NCBI GenBank assembly: GCA_007117175.1
Contig: SKGZ01000259.1
Span: forward strand, 1-23,849
Length of the DNA: 23,849 bases
Direction of reading: 5' to 3'
Source of the DNA: Bacteriovoracales bacterium
GTDB taxonomy: Bacteria; Bdellovibrionota; Bacteriovoracia; Bacteriovoracales; Bacteriovoracaceae
Part shown: positions 1 through 10,959 of the stretch, piece after piece
Layout of the letters: every line of letters starts with the position of its first letter
Position numbering within the stretch: position 1 is the first letter of the stretch
Made by a program: the position numbers and the translations under genes
Notes under the pieces: generated by a model
Told to the model about the DNA's origin: nothing
Seen by the model: only the letters and a program-made list of their open reading frames with translations
The model's database searches: none

Positions 1-247
1 GAATTAAAACAATAGAGTGTTCCTGTAAATTATGCCCTTCTCCACCAATGTAAGAAGTGACTTCAAATCCGCTGGTTAATTTCACCCTACAAACCTTTCT
101 CATGGCCGAGTTTGGCTTTTTAGGAGTGGTGGTATAAACCCTAGTACAAACTCCTCGTCTCTGAGGACAAGAATTCAAAGCTGGTGATTTACTCTTCTCA
201 AAGCGCTCTTCTCGCCCTTTGCGCACTAACTGATTAATAGTTGGCAT
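1..247 (-). CDS. rpsL: 30S ribosomal protein S12, 3' end cut by window edge
   Basis: S12 sits in the decoding centre of the small ribosomal subunit and controls translational accuracy. The 82 visible residues begin [13 protein letters not shown] and include the conserved [10 protein letters not shown] loop, with Lys43 in its wild-type state, as expected of a streptomycin-sensitive ribosome. The C-terminal third (including the second streptomycin loop) lies beyond the left edge. The ATG at 247-245 is chosen because AAGGAG lies 6-7 nt upstream; another ATG at 251-249 is out of frame and hits a stop at once. The gene follows rpoC by 114 bp in the usual rpoC-rpsL order. Confidence 0.98.
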   Translation of the reverse strand, partial: MPTINQLVRKGREERFEKSKSPALNSCPQRRGVCTRVYTTTPKKPNSAMRKVCRVKLTSGFEVTSYIGGEGHNLQEHSIVLI

Positions 248-312
248 TCATTTCTCCTTCAAATTTGAACTGCAGCGAACATATCTACCACAGTCAATAA
301 AACTTGACAAGC

Positions 313-342
313 AGTCCTTGAAACCAGCACACCTCAAGGACT
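313..342 (-). terminator. Hairpin between rpoC and rpsL
   Basis: AGTCCTTGA (313-321) and TCAAGGACT (334-342) form a perfect 9-bp stem with a 12-nt loop, 20 nt after the rpoC stop. No clean U-run follows on the leftward strand, so this may be a weak terminator, an RNA-processing site or an mRNA-end stabiliser rather than a full terminator. A weak promoter-like pair (TTGTCA, 17 nt, TAGATA) follows on the way to rpsL. The stem is directly visible; its role is inferred. Confidence 0.5.
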
Positions 343-361
343 CAACCGGTCATTTTAACAT

Positions 362-3300
362 CTATAAACTAAACGAAACTTCCTCTTCCGTCTTATCTTC
401 TGGCTCATGTCCCACAACCTCAGCTTGTAAATCCCGATAACGGGGAATACCTGTTCCAGCAGGAATCAAACGTCCCATGATCACGTTTTCTTTCAATCCG
501 CGCAATTCATCCTTTTTACCCTCTAAAGTCGCCTGAGTGAGCACTTTGGTGGTTTCTTGGAACGACGCAGCAGAAATGAAAGACTCAGTGGTCAATGAAG
601 CCTTAGTGATTCCCAATAGCAACGGACGGCACTCAGCAGGTCGATCTCCGCGAGCAGTGAGCTCATCGTTGATCTCAGCTAACTCTCCGCGAGTAATAGA
701 GTCACCTTGAACTAATGTGGAATCTCCAGGATCAGTCACTTCAACTTTTTTGAGCATCTGACTGACAATCACTTCAATGTGTTTATCATCAATGTCCACA
801 CCTTGTAAGCGATAAACTTCCTGAATTTCAGTCACAATATAATCGGCCAGAGCTTTGTCGCCTAGCACTCTTAAAATATCGTGAGGATTGGTTGGCCCAT
901 CCATAATTTGATCACCAACGCGAACATAATCTCCCTCGTTCACGATCACAAATCGCCCCTTGGGAATGGTGTAAACCACAGGCTCTTGCTCTGGATTTTC
1001 CGGTTTGATGATGACCTTACGAGATCCTCTGACCTCAGGACCAAATTCAATCACACCAGCAACATCTGCAATCTGAGCAGCATTGGCTGGTTTTCTAGCC
1101 TCAAAGAGCTCAGCAACCCTTGGAAGACCTCCGGTGATATCTTTGGTTTTAGTGGTTTCACGTTGAACCTTAGAAAGAGTTTGCCCGGCATGAATGCGAT
1201 CACCTTCATTGACGACGATATTAGACCCTACTGGAAGGCGATAAATCGCACTGCGCTTAGTTCCCGGAATTTGCATGGGTTTGCCATCTTCACCCATGAC
1301 TACAATACGCGGTTGCAATGATCCTTCCTTGCTCTCTAGAATCACCTTGTGTGATAAGCCTGTGACCGAGTCTACTTGCTCACCGACAGTTTTTCCAAGA
1401 ATAAGATCTTCAAACGCTATAGTACCATCAACTTCACTCATCAGCGGCATGGCAAACGGATCCCATTCAAGTAATTTATCTCCAATATTGACTTGATCAC
1501 CTGCTTTGAAGAACAAAGTTCCCCCGTAAACTGCGGGATAGCGCTCTTTTTCTTGACCAGTTTCTGTCTTAATAACAATCTCCCCAGTCTTATTCATCAC
1601 CACACTAGAACCATCTTCGCGGCTCATATATTTCACATTTTCTAGGTGAATAATACCGGCTGTTTTAGCTTCTGATTTATTGACCTGGGCTCCTGCAGTA
1701 GCCGTCCCACCAACGTGGAAAGTTCTCATGGTCAACTGAGTTCCCGGCTCACCAATGGACTGAGCTGCAATCACCCCAACCGTTTCACCAATACTCACCA
1801 AGTGACCGCGAGCTAAGTCACGTCCAAAGCAAAGCGAGCAAAAACCATAGCGCTCCTTACAAGTCAGAACTGAGCGAACTTGAATTTGATCAATATCTTC
1901 ATCTTCAATGGTACTCATATCCTTTTCGGTAAAAAGATGGTTTTTAGGGAAAATCACCTGACCATCTTTACCTTGCACATCGTGCAGACTGACCCGTCCA
2001 AGAACTCTTTTAGAAATATGCTCAACAATCTCTCCCGCTTCAACCCGTGAAGTCAGAGTGATGCCGTCATTGGTTTCACAGTCGTGCTGACGAATAATTC
2101 CGTCTTGAGCCACATCCACTAAACGGCGAGTCAGATACCCAGAATTAGCAGTTTTTAAAGCTGTATCAGCAAGACCCTTACGAGCACCGTGAGAGGAGGC
2201 AAAGTATTGTAGCACCGTTAAACCTTCACGGAAGTTGGAAGTAATGGGAGTCTCGATAATCTCACCAGAGGGCTTGGCCATCAAACCACGCATCCCCGCT
2301 AGCTGACGAATCTGAGCAGCAGAACCCCGCGCTCCAGAATCGGCCATCATAAAAATACTGTTAAAGGAAGGTGCTAGCGTTGACTCGCCCTTATCATTGG
2401 TAAATTTTTGAGTCGAAAGGTTCTCAATCATCACCTTAGAAAGACGCTCATTGGTTTGCGCCCAAACGTCTACGATCTTGTTATAGCGTTCACCATTGGT
2501 AATGGATCCTTCATTGTACTCATTCGTAATTTGATCCACCAAATCCTGAGACTCTTGGATAATGCTGGGTTTTTCGTTGGGAATCACCATATCTTTAACG
2601 TTAATAGAAATTCCTGCGCGAGTGGCAAATTCATAACCTAAACGCATAATCGCATCGGCAAAAAGAACAGTGTCTTTCTCATTACCTAAGCGATAAGCAC
2701 GATCAATCAGTTTCCCCAACTCTTTTTTATTCAAGATTTTATTAATATCATCAAAGCTCAAACACTTGGGAGCAATGTCAAAAATAAAGGTTCTTCCCAC
2801 TGTGGTTTCTTTCATTTCTCCATCAATTCTGACCTTGATAGGAGCTTGTAAGTGAAGATTATTAGTGTGGAAAGCAAATTGTGCTTCTTCCTTAGAAGAA
2901 AACACCTTGCCGTAGCCACGAGCAAACGGGCGCACCCGGCTCATATAATACATTCCTAGCACAATATCTTGTGATGGAATGATAATAGGCGTTCCATCCT
3001 TAGGCGAAAGAATATTATTGGTAGACATAGCCAAGACTCTGGCTTCAATTTGTGCTTCGATAGAAAGGGGTACGTGTACCGCCATCTGATCACCATCAAA
3101 GTCTGCGTTAAAAGCAGTACAAACTAAAGGGTGCAATTGGATGGCCTTGCCCTCAATTAAAACCGGCTCAAAAGCTTGAATCCCTAAACGGTGAAGAGTA
3201 GGAGCACGGTTGAGAAGAACTGGGTGCTCTTGCACAACACTTTCTAATATATCCCAAACCTCTTGTCTTTGCTGATCAACCATTTTCTTAGCGACTTTGA

Positions 3301-4489
3301 TGGTAGTACAGTGACCTTTTTCAATCAGCTTATTGTAAATAAATGGCTTGAAAAGTTCTAAGGCCATCAACTTAGGAAGACCACACTGATGTAAGCGCAG
3401 ATTAGGTCCAACCACGATCACCGAACGACCAGAGTAATCAACCCTTTTTCCAAGTAAGTTTTGGCGAAAGCGTCCTTGTTTTCCTTTTAACATATCAGAC
3501 AAGGATCTTAAGGGACGCTTATTGGCTCCAGTGAAAACCTTACCGCGACGACCATTGTCAAAAAGAGCATCCACCGATTCTTGCAACATTCTTTTTTCGT
3601 TGCGAATAATAATCTCTGGTGCGTTTAATTCTTTTAATCTCTTTAAACGATTATTACGGTTAATCACTCGTCGATAAAGATCGTTCAAATCAGAAGTGGC
3701 AAAGCGACCTGCTTCCAAAGGCACTAGTGGTCTTAGATCTGGTGGAAGGATAGGAATCACATCCATCATGAACCACTCCGGCTGATTGGCTGATTTTAAG
3801 ATTGATTCCACCACTTTTAAACGCTTGATATACTTTGCTCTAGCAAGATCAGTAGTCGCATCTTGCAAGCCGCGACGTAACTCTTTGTTGAGAAGATCTA
3901 AGTCAATCTTTTGCAACATATTCTTAACAATCTCTCCACCCATGCCGACTTTAAAAGAAACTCCTGCTTCCTTTAATTCAAAGGCTTTTTGCTCAGAAAG
4001 AATTGTCCCCACTTGTAGTCCACCCTCTTGATCGTGAGTGGCCGATTCAGTCACAATATAAGCTTCGTTATAAAGAATTCGCTCTAAATCTTTGAGGCTC
4101 AAATCTAAAAGAGCTCCTATTCTTGAAGGCAGTGAACGTAAAAACCAAATATGAGCCACAGGTGAAGCCAATTCAATATGGCCACAACGCTCTCTTCTCA
4201 CTTTGGAAAGAGTGACCTCTACTCCACATTTTTCACAAACCACCCCACGGTGCTTCATCCGCTTATACTTTCCACAAATACACTCGTAATCCTTAATAGG
4301 CCCAAAAATTTTAGCACAAAAAAGACCATCTCTTTCTGGCTTAAAAGTTCGGTAGTTAATGGTTTCAGGTTTTTTTACTTCTCCAAATGACCACTCACGA
4401 ATGGTGTCTGGTGAAGCCATTTTAATTGAAACAGCTTCAACACTAATGGGGTCTTTGGGTTTGTCAAAAAAGTTTAATAAATCTTTCAT
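362..4489 (-). CDS. rpoC: DNA-directed RNA polymerase subunit beta'
   Basis: This is the largest catalytic subunit of RNA polymerase (1375 aa; E. coli has 1407). The zinc ribbon near the N terminus has Cys70, Cys72, Cys85 and Cys88. The catalytic NADFDGD motif has its Mg-binding aspartates at 463, 465 and 467. A second zinc site includes the RQHDCE cysteine and the later [12 protein letters not shown] cluster. The bridge helix ([19 protein letters not shown]) and the trigger-loop region follow in the usual order. The start [10 protein letters not shown] has AAGGAG about 9 nt upstream. It lies 32 nt after rpoB and is presumably cotranscribed with it. The tail ends in an acidic segment ([13 protein letters not shown]). 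No frameshift or missing motif was seen. Confidence 0.99.
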   Translation of the reverse strand: MKDLLNFFDKPKDPISVEAVSIKMASPDTIREWSFGEVKKPETINYRTFKPERDGLFCAKIFGPIKDYECICGKYKRMKHRGVVCEKCGVEVTLSKVRRERCGHIELASPVAHIWFLRSLPSRIGALLDLSLKDLERILYNEAYIVTESATHDQEGGLQVGTILSEQKAFELKEAGVSFKVGMGGEIVKNMLQKIDLDLLNKELRRGLQDATTDLARAKYIKRLKVVESILKSANQPEWFMMDVIPILPPDLRPLVPLEAGRFATSDLNDLYRRVINRNNRLKRLKELNAPEIIIRNEKRMLQESVDALFDNGRRGKVFTGANKRPLRSLSDMLKGKQGRFRQNLLGKRVDYSGRSVIVVGPNLRLHQCGLPKLMALELFKPFIYNKLIEKGHCTTIKVAKKMVDQQRQEVWDILESVVQEHPVLLNRAPTLHRLGIQAFEPVLIEGKAIQLHPLVCTAFNADFDGDQMAVHVPLSIEAQIEARVLAMSTNNILSPKDGTPIIIPSQDIVLGMYYMSRVRPFARGYGKVFSSKEEAQFAFHTNNLHLQAPIKVRIDGEMKETTVGRTFIFDIAPKCLSFDDINKILNKKELGKLIDRAYRLGNEKDTVLFADAIMRLGYEFATRAGISINVKDMVIPNEKPSIIQESQDLVDQITNEYNEGSITNGERYNKIVDVWAQTNERLSKVMIENLSTQKFTNDKGESTLAPSFNSIFMMADSGARGSAAQIRQLAGMRGLMAKPSGEIIETPITSNFREGLTVLQYFASSHGARKGLADTALKTANSGYLTRRLVDVAQDGIIRQHDCETNDGITLTSRVEAGEIVEHISKRVLGRVSLHDVQGKDGQVIFPKNHLFTEKDMSTIEDEDIDQIQVRSVLTCKERYGFCSLCFGRDLARGHLVSIGETVGVIAAQSIGEPGTQLTMRTFHVGGTATAGAQVNKSEAKTAGIIHLENVKYMSREDGSSVVMNKTGEIVIKTETGQEKERYPAVYGGTLFFKAGDQVNIGDKLLEWDPFAMPLMSEVDGTIAFEDLILGKTVGEQVDSVTGLSHKVILESKEGSLQPRIVVMGEDGKPMQIPGTKRSAIYRLPVGSNIVVNEGDRIHAGQTLSKVQRETTKTKDITGGLPRVAELFEARKPANAAQIADVAGVIEFGPEVRGSRKVIIKPENPEQEPVVYTIPKGRFVIVNEGDYVRVGDQIMDGPTNPHDILRVLGDKALADYIVTEIQEVYRLQGVDIDDKHIEVIVSQMLKKVEVTDPGDSTLVQGDSITRGELAEINDELTARGDRPAECRPLLLGITKASLTTESFISAASFQETTKVLTQATLEGKKDELRGLKENVIMGRLIPAGTGIPRYRDLQAEVVGHEPEDKTEEEVSFSL

Positions 4490-4521
4490 TGAGCCAAGCT
4501 CCTTGCTATTTTGTTAAAAAA

Positions 4522-7500
4522 TTAAAGTATAGGTTCCGGCATATTTTCTTCTAACTTCACATCCAGTGCTAAGGCCTGTAGCTCCCTGACTAGAACGTTA
4601 AAAGACTCTGGTAAGCCGGGTTCGAGAATTTTCTCACCTTTGACAATAGACTCATACATACGAGTTCTACCCACCACATCGTCTGACTTCACTGTCAAGA
4701 ACTCCTGAAGGGTATAAGCTGCACCGTAAGCTTCTAATGCCCACACTTCCATCTCTCCTAATCTCTGACCACCAAACTGAGCTTTACCGCCCAATGGCTG
4801 TTGAGTAACTAGCGAGTATGGCCCTGTGGAACGGGCGTGAATTTTCTCATCTACTAAGTGGTGAAGTTTTAACATATACATTTGTCCCACGGTCACTTCC
4901 TCAGCAAAAGCCTCTCCAGTGATTCCGTTAAACAATGTGGTCTTACCACTCTTATCAAGGTCGGCAATTTCTAGCATCTCCTCAATATCCGCTTCAGTTG
5001 CTCCATCAAACACATGGGTTGAAAAGCGAACACCAGTGGACAATTGTTCTGAAAGTTCAATGATGCGTTTGTCACTAGCACTTTTTAGCCACTCTTTAAC
5101 TTCATCAGTTTGATAGATTTTATAAATAAAATCGCGCAGTTTATCAGCTTCAACTTTTTGCTCCAGCATGATTCTAAACTTCTCACCAAGACCGCGACCA
5201 GCCCACCCAAGGTGAAGCTCTAACAACTGACCGATATTCATACGAGAAGGAACCCCCAATGGATTGAGAACAATCTCAACTGGTGTCCCATCGGCAAGAT
5301 AAGGCATGTCTTCCACTGGAAGAACTCGAGAAATCACACCTTTATTTCCGTGGCGTCCCGCAACCTTATCACCAGGCTGTAGCTTTCTCTTAATTGCTAC
5401 ATAAACCACAACTTTTTTAATCACCCCTGGTAATAACTCATCACCGTGGTGTAATTTACCAATTTCATCATTGGCCTTAGTTCTCACACCATTGATTTCG
5501 TTACGAACATCGGCAAAGTAATTGGTCAATTGCTCTTCCACTTCAGGTTTTAAAGGAATAAAACCAATCAAATCAAATGGGATCGATCTTAAGTCCTCTT
5601 CTGTGATTTCTGCACCTTTTGCCAATAACTCAGTAGAGCCATCTTCAGAAACCAATTTATCAGTGGTCTTATGACCTTTGAGCATTTGTGCAATTTTCTT
5701 CAAAGCTGCATGCTGAATCGCATTGACCTCAATTTTTTCATCGCGACGAATAATGGCCGTTTCTTTTTCAATAATTGCTTTCGAGCGTGCGTCAAGCTCC
5801 ACACCTTCACGAGTAAAGACATGGGCATCAATCACTGTCCCGCGAACAGATGAAGGAACTCGCAAACTTGAGTCCTTCACGTCTCCAGCTTTATCACCAA
5901 AAATCGCTTTGAGTAATTTTTCTTCTGGAGAAAGCTGAGTCTCACCTTTGGGGGTAATTTTTCCAACCAGGATATCACCAGGCTTAATAATAGCTCCCAC
6001 ACGAATAATTCCCGCTTCATCTAAGTCTTTTAAAGCCTCATCACTGACATTGGGGATATCGCGAGTAATCTCTTCTTTTCCAAGCTTAGTGTCACGAGCT
6101 TCGATTTCAAAGCTCTCAATATGAATTGAAGTGAAAAGGTCGCGACTCAAAAGGTTTTCACTAATAAGAACAGAGTCCTCATAGTTATATCCCCCCCATG
6201 GCATAAAAGCCACTAGCGCATTTTGTCCAACTGCCAAGTCACCATTTTGAGTGGCAGGTCCATCGGCGATCACATCACCTTTTTTCACCACATCACCTTC
6301 TTTCACTAAGGCTTTTTGGTTATGGCAGGTATTTTGGTTTGAGCGCTGATACTTAATCAGCTTATAAATATCAACTCCCGACTCACCTTCAGTAATCTTA
6401 TCTCTTTGAATCACAATTCGATTGGAATCTACAAAAATAACTTTACCGTTATGAGCCGCAATTAAAATCGCTCCAGAGTCTTGAGCCACCAACTTCTCAA
6501 TACCTGTTCCCACAATAGGAGCATCGGTTTTGACTAAAGGCACCGCCTGTCTCATCATGTTTGAGCCCATCAATGCACGGTTGGCATCATCGTGCTCCAA
6601 GAAAGGGATCAGTGATGTGGCAATGGAAATCATCTGAGAAGGAGCCACGTCCATAAGATCAACTTCAGCTGCGTCCACTAAGGCAAGCTCACCTTCTTTA
6701 CGAGCTGAAATCATGGTTCCATCAATTTTACCTTTTTTCACATAGTCTGGATTGGCTTGCGCAATGGTTTTGCCCTCTTCCTCGAATGCTGAAAAGTACT
6801 GAATATCTCCACTGAGTTTTCCACTGTCTTCCACTACCCGATAAGGAGTTTCAATAAATCCGTATTCAGAAACCTTGGCAAAAGTTGCCAAAGAAGTGAT
6901 CAAACCAATATTGGGTCCTTCTGGTGTTTCCACCGGACACATTCGACCATAATGTGTGGAGTGAACGTCGCGCACCTCAAATCCGGCACGCTCGCGAGTC
7001 AGACCACCAGGTCCCAGAGCCGAAAGTCTTCTCTTGTGAGTCACCTCTGATAGTGGGTTGGTTTGATCCATAAACTGCGATAACTGAGAAGAGCCAAAAA
7101 ACTCTTTCACAGCTGCAGCCACTGGTTTTTGATTAATGAGATCATGGGGCATCATGCTTTCAATTTCTTGAATGGCCATACGCTCTTTCACTGAGCGCTC
7201 CATTCTCACTAGACCAACACGAAATTGGTTTTCTAGTAGTTCACCCACCGCACGAACACGACGATTACCCAGGTGATCAATATCATCAACTGCACCTCGA
7301 CCATTATTCAAGTCCACCAAGTATCTGACAGTCATGATAATATCTTCTTTAGTCAGGACAGTGTTTTCTACTGGAACCTGAAGACCAAACTTATAATTGA
7401 TCTTCATTCGTCCCACTCGACTCAAGTCATACTTCATTTCATTGAAGAATAAATTTTGAAATAACTCTTCGGCGGCCTCTAATGTGGGTGGCTCACCTGG

Positions 7501-8637
7501 ACGTAAGCGCTCAAAAATTTTAATCAAAGCTTCTTCACTAGAAGCAGTCTTATCCAGGATCAAAGTATTGCGAATTTGATCTCCATAGTTAACGTTATCG
7601 ATGTAAAGAACATCAATGGTTTTCACCCCCTTACTGATCAGATCAAAAATCTTCGCCTCACTTAAAGCTTCATTGGCGGCAATAATCACTTCACCTGTTT
7701 TAGGATCAAAAACATCCTTGGCAGATGCTTTGCCAACTAATGCCTCTAACTCAATAGGGATTTTCTTTAATTTTGCTTCCTGTAGTTTCTTCAAGGAGAG
7801 CTTGGTGATTTTCTTACCTTTTTTAATAATAGGATCTTTACTCCCTTTGGCAACGATATCACTGTCAGCTCTTGAACCTAACAATAATTCAAAATCTAAC
7901 TCTCTTTCAAAGTTTTTATCTTTAAGGTGAATTGTTTCCGTGTGATAAAACAATCCTAAAAGCTCTTCTTCCGAATAGCCCATTGCTTTTAAAATAACGC
8001 TGACATGCAATTTTCTCTTGCGATCAATACGAGCATATAAAATATTTTTGTGATCAAATTCAAAGTCTAACCATGAACCGCGATGAGGAATAATACGAGC
8101 AGAGTAGAGTAATTTTCCACTGGAGTGTTTTTTACCACTATCGTGCTCAAAAACAATCCCTGGTGAACGGTGCAACTGAGAAACGATCACACGCTCCGTT
8201 CCATTGAAAATAAAAGAACCGGTCGCAGTCATTAAGGGAATATTACCCAGATAAATTTCTTGTTCTTTGATCGATGAAACCTCTTTGGTTCCCTCTTCTT
8301 CATTTTTTTCAAAAAACACTAAACGAACCGTGACCTTTAATGGTGACTCAAAGGATAAACCGCGAGCACGACACTCTTTTTCTGAGTACTTAGGAGCTTC
8401 CAGATTATAAGAAACAAACTCCAGGGTAATGGCTTCATTAAAATCTGAAATAGGAAAAACTGATCTAAAAACAGCTTGCAAGCCAACATTTTTTCGATCT
8501 TCTGGTAAAACATCTTTTTGCAAAAACTCTTCGTAGGAATTAATTTGCAGCTTCATTAAATTGGGCGGTGAAAGAGCATAGTCTGACTTTTTAAAACTCT
8601 TTCGATACCACTCATTGCGAGTAAATACATTGGCCAT
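4522..8637 (-). CDS. rpoB: DNA-directed RNA polymerase subunit beta
   Basis: The beta subunit (1371 aa; E. coli 1342) forms the other half of the RNA polymerase cleft and binds rifampicin. The rifampicin pocket ([13 protein letters not shown] and following) carries Asp524, His534 and Ser539, matching E. coli Asp516, His526 and Ser531, so a sensitive enzyme is expected. Nearby is the conserved [14 protein letters not shown] stretch. The [13 protein letters not shown] and [20 protein letters not shown] motifs close the C-terminal half. The ATG is preceded by AGGAG about 9 nt upstream. It is the first gene after the rplL hairpin, and 32 nt separate it from rpoC. Length and order are typical of Proteobacteria-like bacteria. 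Confidence 0.99.
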   Translation of the reverse strand: MANVFTRNEWYRKSFKKSDYALSPPNLMKLQINSYEEFLQKDVLPEDRKNVGLQAVFRSVFPISDFNEAITLEFVSYNLEAPKYSEKECRARGLSFESPLKVTVRLVFFEKNEEEGTKEVSSIKEQEIYLGNIPLMTATGSFIFNGTERVIVSQLHRSPGIVFEHDSGKKHSSGKLLYSARIIPHRGSWLDFEFDHKNILYARIDRKRKLHVSVILKAMGYSEEELLGLFYHTETIHLKDKNFERELDFELLLGSRADSDIVAKGSKDPIIKKGKKITKLSLKKLQEAKLKKIPIELEALVGKASAKDVFDPKTGEVIIAANEALSEAKIFDLISKGVKTIDVLYIDNVNYGDQIRNTLILDKTASSEEALIKIFERLRPGEPPTLEAAEELFQNLFFNEMKYDLSRVGRMKINYKFGLQVPVENTVLTKEDIIMTVRYLVDLNNGRGAVDDIDHLGNRRVRAVGELLENQFRVGLVRMERSVKERMAIQEIESMMPHDLINQKPVAAAVKEFFGSSQLSQFMDQTNPLSEVTHKRRLSALGPGGLTRERAGFEVRDVHSTHYGRMCPVETPEGPNIGLITSLATFAKVSEYGFIETPYRVVEDSGKLSGDIQYFSAFEEEGKTIAQANPDYVKKGKIDGTMISARKEGELALVDAAEVDLMDVAPSQMISIATSLIPFLEHDDANRALMGSNMMRQAVPLVKTDAPIVGTGIEKLVAQDSGAILIAAHNGKVIFVDSNRIVIQRDKITEGESGVDIYKLIKYQRSNQNTCHNQKALVKEGDVVKKGDVIADGPATQNGDLAVGQNALVAFMPWGGYNYEDSVLISENLLSRDLFTSIHIESFEIEARDTKLGKEEITRDIPNVSDEALKDLDEAGIIRVGAIIKPGDILVGKITPKGETQLSPEEKLLKAIFGDKAGDVKDSSLRVPSSVRGTVIDAHVFTREGVELDARSKAIIEKETAIIRRDEKIEVNAIQHAALKKIAQMLKGHKTTDKLVSEDGSTELLAKGAEITEEDLRSIPFDLIGFIPLKPEVEEQLTNYFADVRNEINGVRTKANDEIGKLHHGDELLPGVIKKVVVYVAIKRKLQPGDKVAGRHGNKGVISRVLPVEDMPYLADGTPVEIVLNPLGVPSRMNIGQLLELHLGWAGRGLGEKFRIMLEQKVEADKLRDFIYKIYQTDEVKEWLKSASDKRIIELSEQLSTGVRFSTHVFDGATEADIEEMLEIADLDKSGKTTLFNGITGEAFAEEVTVGQMYMLKLHHLVDEKIHARSTGPYSLVTQQPLGGKAQFGGQRLGEMEVWALEAYGAAYTLQEFLTVKSDDVVGRTRMYESIVKGEKILEPGLPESFNVLVRELQALALDVKLEENMPEPIL

Positions 8638-8682
8638 TTTCCTGACTCCTAACTTAGTTTTCTTTCTTCAATACAATACGCT

Positions 8683-8728
8683 AAAAAAATACGCAAAAAG
8701 GGAGCGTGAGAATCCACACCCCCTTTTT
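8683..8728 (-). terminator. Attenuator-like hairpin between rplL and rpoB
   Basis: On the leftward strand, AAAAAGGG (complement of 8721-8728) pairs with CCCTTTTT (complement of 8695-8702). A small inner GTG/CAC pairing sits inside, and a run of seven U follows (complement of 8683-8689). It starts 24 nt after the rplL stop and precedes rpoB by about 45 nt. In E. coli the same gap carries a partial terminator and an RNase III site that set the lower expression of rpoBC relative to the L7/L12 genes. The same role is inferred here from position and structure. Confidence 0.65.
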
Positions 8729-8752
8729 AAAACAATTTTATCGTTTAAGAGA

Positions 8753-9121
8753 CTACTTAAGCTCAACCTTAGCACCGACAGCTTCAAGCTTTTTCTTCAT
8801 CTCTTCAGCTTCTTCCTTCGGTACTCCTTCTTTCAAGTTTTTAGGTGCGCCCTCTACTAGATCCTTCGCTTCTTTAAGACCAAGCCCAGTGATTCCTCTC
8901 ACCTCTTTAATCACGTTAATTTTACTAGATCCTGCCTCTGCGAGCACAACAGTGAAATCAGTTTTCTCTTCAGCAGCAGCACCACCAGCTGCCGCAGCGC
9001 CACCAGCAACAGCTACCGGAGCAGCAGAAACTCCAAATTTTTCCTCTAACTCTTTCACCAAGTTAGCAAGATCCATTACAGACATGTTTGATACGTGTTC
9101 AATTAATTGTTCGTTAGTCAT
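8753..9121 (-). CDS. rplL: 50S ribosomal protein L7/L12
   Basis: L7/L12 forms the multi-copy ribosomal stalk that recruits and activates translation GTPases. The 122-aa protein shows the N-terminal dimerisation helices (1-33), the flexible Ala/Gly-rich hinge (about 34-52) and the C-terminal factor-binding domain (54-122) with the conserved [20 protein letters not shown] stretch. Length matches the family. The ATG has AAGGAG 8 nt upstream. It follows rplJ by 27 nt, the standard pairing, since L10 and L12 assemble together. Confidence 0.98.
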   Translation of the reverse strand: MTNEQLIEHVSNMSVMDLANLVKELEEKFGVSAAPVAVAGGAAAAGGAAAEEKTDFTVVLAEAGSSKINVIKEVRGITGLGLKEAKDLVEGAPKNLKEGVPKEEAEEMKKKLEAVGAKVELK

Positions 9122-9148
9122 GATTTTTCTCCTTCAATCTCTCAAATT

Positions 9149-9646
9149 TTATGCTTGTTGTTGTTCTTTTTGTTCTTTAATGGCATTTAGCACTCTCGCA
9201 AATGCTGAAACAGGTGCATTGAAAGTGGCTAGAAGTGTTGCCAATAATTGATCTCTTGGCGGAAGACTTGCCAGAGCCTTCACATCAGCCTCGCTCAATT
9301 CTTTTTCACCCAGAAAACCACCGCGCAGGCTCACCACATCGTGCTCTTTAGACGTGTCGTAGATTGCCTTAGCCACAGATGCAGAGTCTTCAAAGGAAAA
9401 TGCCAAAGCATTGGTCCCCTTTAATTGACTCAACATTTCTTCGCAGTAAGTGCCAGCCGCAGCTCTTTTAAAAAGAGTGTTGCGAGTCACTACTACGTGA
9501 CCTTTAGCATCGCGAACTTTCTTTCTTAATGCCACTGCATCATTGGCCGTTAGACCAATAGTGTTGGTAAGGAAAATTGCCCTAGCTTTGGCAATATGGT
9601 CTTTCAGTTCGTTGACCACCTTTTCCTTATCCTGTCTTGTCATCAT
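9149..9646 (-). CDS. rplJ: 50S ribosomal protein L10
   Basis: L10 anchors L7/L12 dimers to 23S rRNA and usually represses translation of its own operon. The frame is open further upstream, which would add 23 residues, but the start at 9646 (MMTRQDKEKVV, 165 aa) is chosen for two reasons. A strong AAAGGAGG lies 5 nt before it, and the extra residues look unlike any L10. The adjacent ATG at 9643 is equally possible (164 aa). Conserved features include the early TNTIGLTANDAVALRKK region and the VVTRNTLFKRA segment, and the C-terminal helix that binds L12 ends in a Lys/Glu/Gln-rich tail. Confidence 0.96.
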   Translation of the reverse strand: MMTRQDKEKVVNELKDHIAKARAIFLTNTIGLTANDAVALRKKVRDAKGHVVVTRNTLFKRAAAGTYCEEMLSQLKGTNALAFSFEDSASVAKAIYDTSKEHDVVSLRGGFLGEKELSEADVKALASLPPRDQLLATLLATFNAPVSAFARVLNAIKEQKEQQQA

Positions 9647-9746
9647 AAAAACCTCCTTTATGAATTGGATCTGGAGGGGGATTTCCGCTGGATTTACACA
9701 AGCTTCAATGCTCAAACCGACTTCTTCAACCCCAGTTTATCTTTAC
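9647..9746 (-). promoter_or_regulatory. Candidate L10 autoregulatory leader
   Basis: The 100-nt gap between rplA and rplJ is long for this cluster. On the leftward strand it begins near CTGGGG and ends near CCCCCTCCAG, which can pair to enclose an internal region just before the rplJ Shine-Dalgarno site. In many bacteria L10 (or the L10-L12 complex) binds a structured leader here to repress rplJL translation. The position and outer pairing fit; the detailed fold was not computed, so this is tentative. Confidence 0.4.
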
Positions 9747-10451
9747 TTAGTTATAATTCATCATTGCTTCTTGAGCATCCACGGCCACACCTGGGCTCAT
9801 AGTAGAACTCACTGTCAGTGACTTCACATAAACACCCTTGGATGCTGCTGGCTTCGCTCTCATAATGGCAGAAATAATCGCCTTAAAGTTTTGCAATAAG
9901 CGATCATTTTCAAAGCTCTTTTTTCCGATTGGAACATGAACAATACCGGTCTTGTCAGCACGGTACTCTACCTTACCAGACTTTTGCTCTTTCACTGCTT
10001 TTTCAATATCAGTTGTCACTGTTCCCAGTTTTGGGTTGGGCATTAAACCACGGGGACCTAAAACTCTTGCCACCTTACCAATTTTTCCCATCATATCAGG
10101 AGTGGCAATCACACGATCAAACTCCAACCAGCCACCGCTGATTTTAGTGATCATATCCTCTCCCCCGACATAATCAGCTCCAGCGTCTTCTGCTTCCTTA
10201 ATCTTTTCCCCAGAAGCGATCACTAGAATTTTCACTTCTTTTCCAGTTCCTGCAGGCATCACCAACGCCCCACGGACCATTTGATCAGCGTGTCTGGGAT
10301 CAATTCCCAACTTAAAAGCCACATCGATAGTCTCATCAAACTTGGCAAAAGAAATGGATTTCACAACATCCAAAGATTCGCTGACAGAGTAGTTGCGATT
10401 GACATCAAACTTTGTCAAAGCCTCAGTGTACTTAGGTGATCTTTTTTTCAT
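9747..10451 (-). CDS. rplA: 50S ribosomal protein L1
   Basis: L1 builds the mobile L1 stalk near the ribosomal E site and acts as a translational repressor of the L11 operon in many bacteria. The 234-aa protein has the family length. Conserved stretches include the [11 protein letters not shown] loop, the [12 protein letters not shown] strand, the [19 protein letters not shown] segment and the C-terminal [21 protein letters not shown] stretch. The ATG is preceded by GGAGG 5 nt upstream. It follows rplK by 57 nt, and that gap contains a hairpin next to the ribosome site. Confidence 0.98.
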   Translation of the reverse strand: MKKRSPKYTEALTKFDVNRNYSVSESLDVVKSISFAKFDETIDVAFKLGIDPRHADQMVRGALVMPAGTGKEVKILVIASGEKIKEAEDAGADYVGGEDMITKISGGWLEFDRVIATPDMMGKIGKVARVLGPRGLMPNPKLGTVTTDIEKAVKEQKSGKVEYRADKTGIVHVPIGKKSFENDRLLQNFKAIISAIMRAKPAASKGVYVKSLTVSSTMSPGVAVDAQEAMMNYN

Positions 10452-10461
10452 TTTTTCCTCC

Positions 10462-10499
10462 TCGGTTCCAACGAGACAGCTCTCAGGCTGCTCTCCCGA
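10462..10499 (-). promoter_or_regulatory. Hairpin beside the rplA ribosome-binding site
   Basis: On the leftward RNA, GAGAGCAGC and GCTGTCTC (complements of 10487-10495 and 10473-10480) form an 8-bp stem with one bulged G and a 6-nt loop. A lower helix TCGG/CCGA is separated from it by a 7-nt one-sided internal loop. The structure ends immediately before the rplA GGAGG (complement of 10457-10461). A two-helix stem with an asymmetric internal loop is the general shape of ribosomal-protein target sites, so an L1 or other control site is plausible. The pairing is seen; the function is inferred. Confidence 0.4.
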
Positions 10500-10508
10500 A
10501 CGACTTTA

Positions 10509-10934
10509 TTAATAATCTAATTTCATTCCCATAGAGCGCACTGAACCCTCTACAGTTTTCTTAGCTGCATCAATACTGGCTGCTGAAAGATCTGGCATCT
10601 TAATTTCAGCAATTTCTGTCACATGCTTTTCACCAATGGTGCCAGCCACATCATGACCAGGCTTACTGGATCCCTTCTTCAGCTTAGTCTTATCTTTAAT
10701 CAAGTAAGTGGCTGGAGGAGTCTTAGTGATGAAAGAAAAAGAGCGATCAGAGTAGACCGTAATAATCGTGGGTAGCATCACTCCTGCATCTTTTTGAGTC
10801 TTGGCGTTGAACGCTTTACAAAACTCCATGATATTCACACCTTTTTGTCCCAAAGCAGGTCCAATTGGTGGAGATGGGTTGGCTTTGCCCCCCGGTATCT
10901 GTAATTTAATAAATCCTACTACTTTCTTGGCCAT
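10509..10934 (-). CDS. rplK: 50S ribosomal protein L11
   Basis: L11 forms the base of the GTPase-associated centre with 23S rRNA, and is needed for RelA-type stringent response signalling in organisms that have it. The 141-aa protein matches the family length. The N-terminal domain carries the Pro-rich helix region ([20 protein letters not shown]), and the C-terminal RNA-binding domain ends with [18 protein letters not shown]. The ATG has GGAG 8 nt upstream. It lies 25 nt downstream of nusG, the usual arrangement. Confidence 0.98.
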   Translation of the reverse strand: MAKKVVGFIKLQIPGGKANPSPPIGPALGQKGVNIMEFCKAFNAKTQKDAGVMLPTIITVYSDRSFSFITKTPPATYLIKDKTKLKKGSSKPGHDVAGTIGEKHVTEIAEIKMPDLSAASIDAAKKTVEGSVRSMGMKLDY

Positions 10935-10959
10935 AATGATTCTCCAAATCTATGCAATA

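Noticed and set aside
7616..7930. 104-aa open frame antisense to rpoB
   Set aside because: It is a long antisense frame of the kind expected over a highly expressed conserved gene. No independent start signals were seen.
9647..9715. Upstream extension of L10 adding 23 residues
   Set aside because: The residues do not resemble L10, and the strong AAAGGAGG lies just before the internal ATG at 9646. The stretch is better explained as the regulatory leader.
9543..9821. Open frame on the rightward strand across the rplJ-rplA junction
   Set aside because: It lies antisense to two certain ribosomal genes, has no ribosome site and no recognisable protein features.
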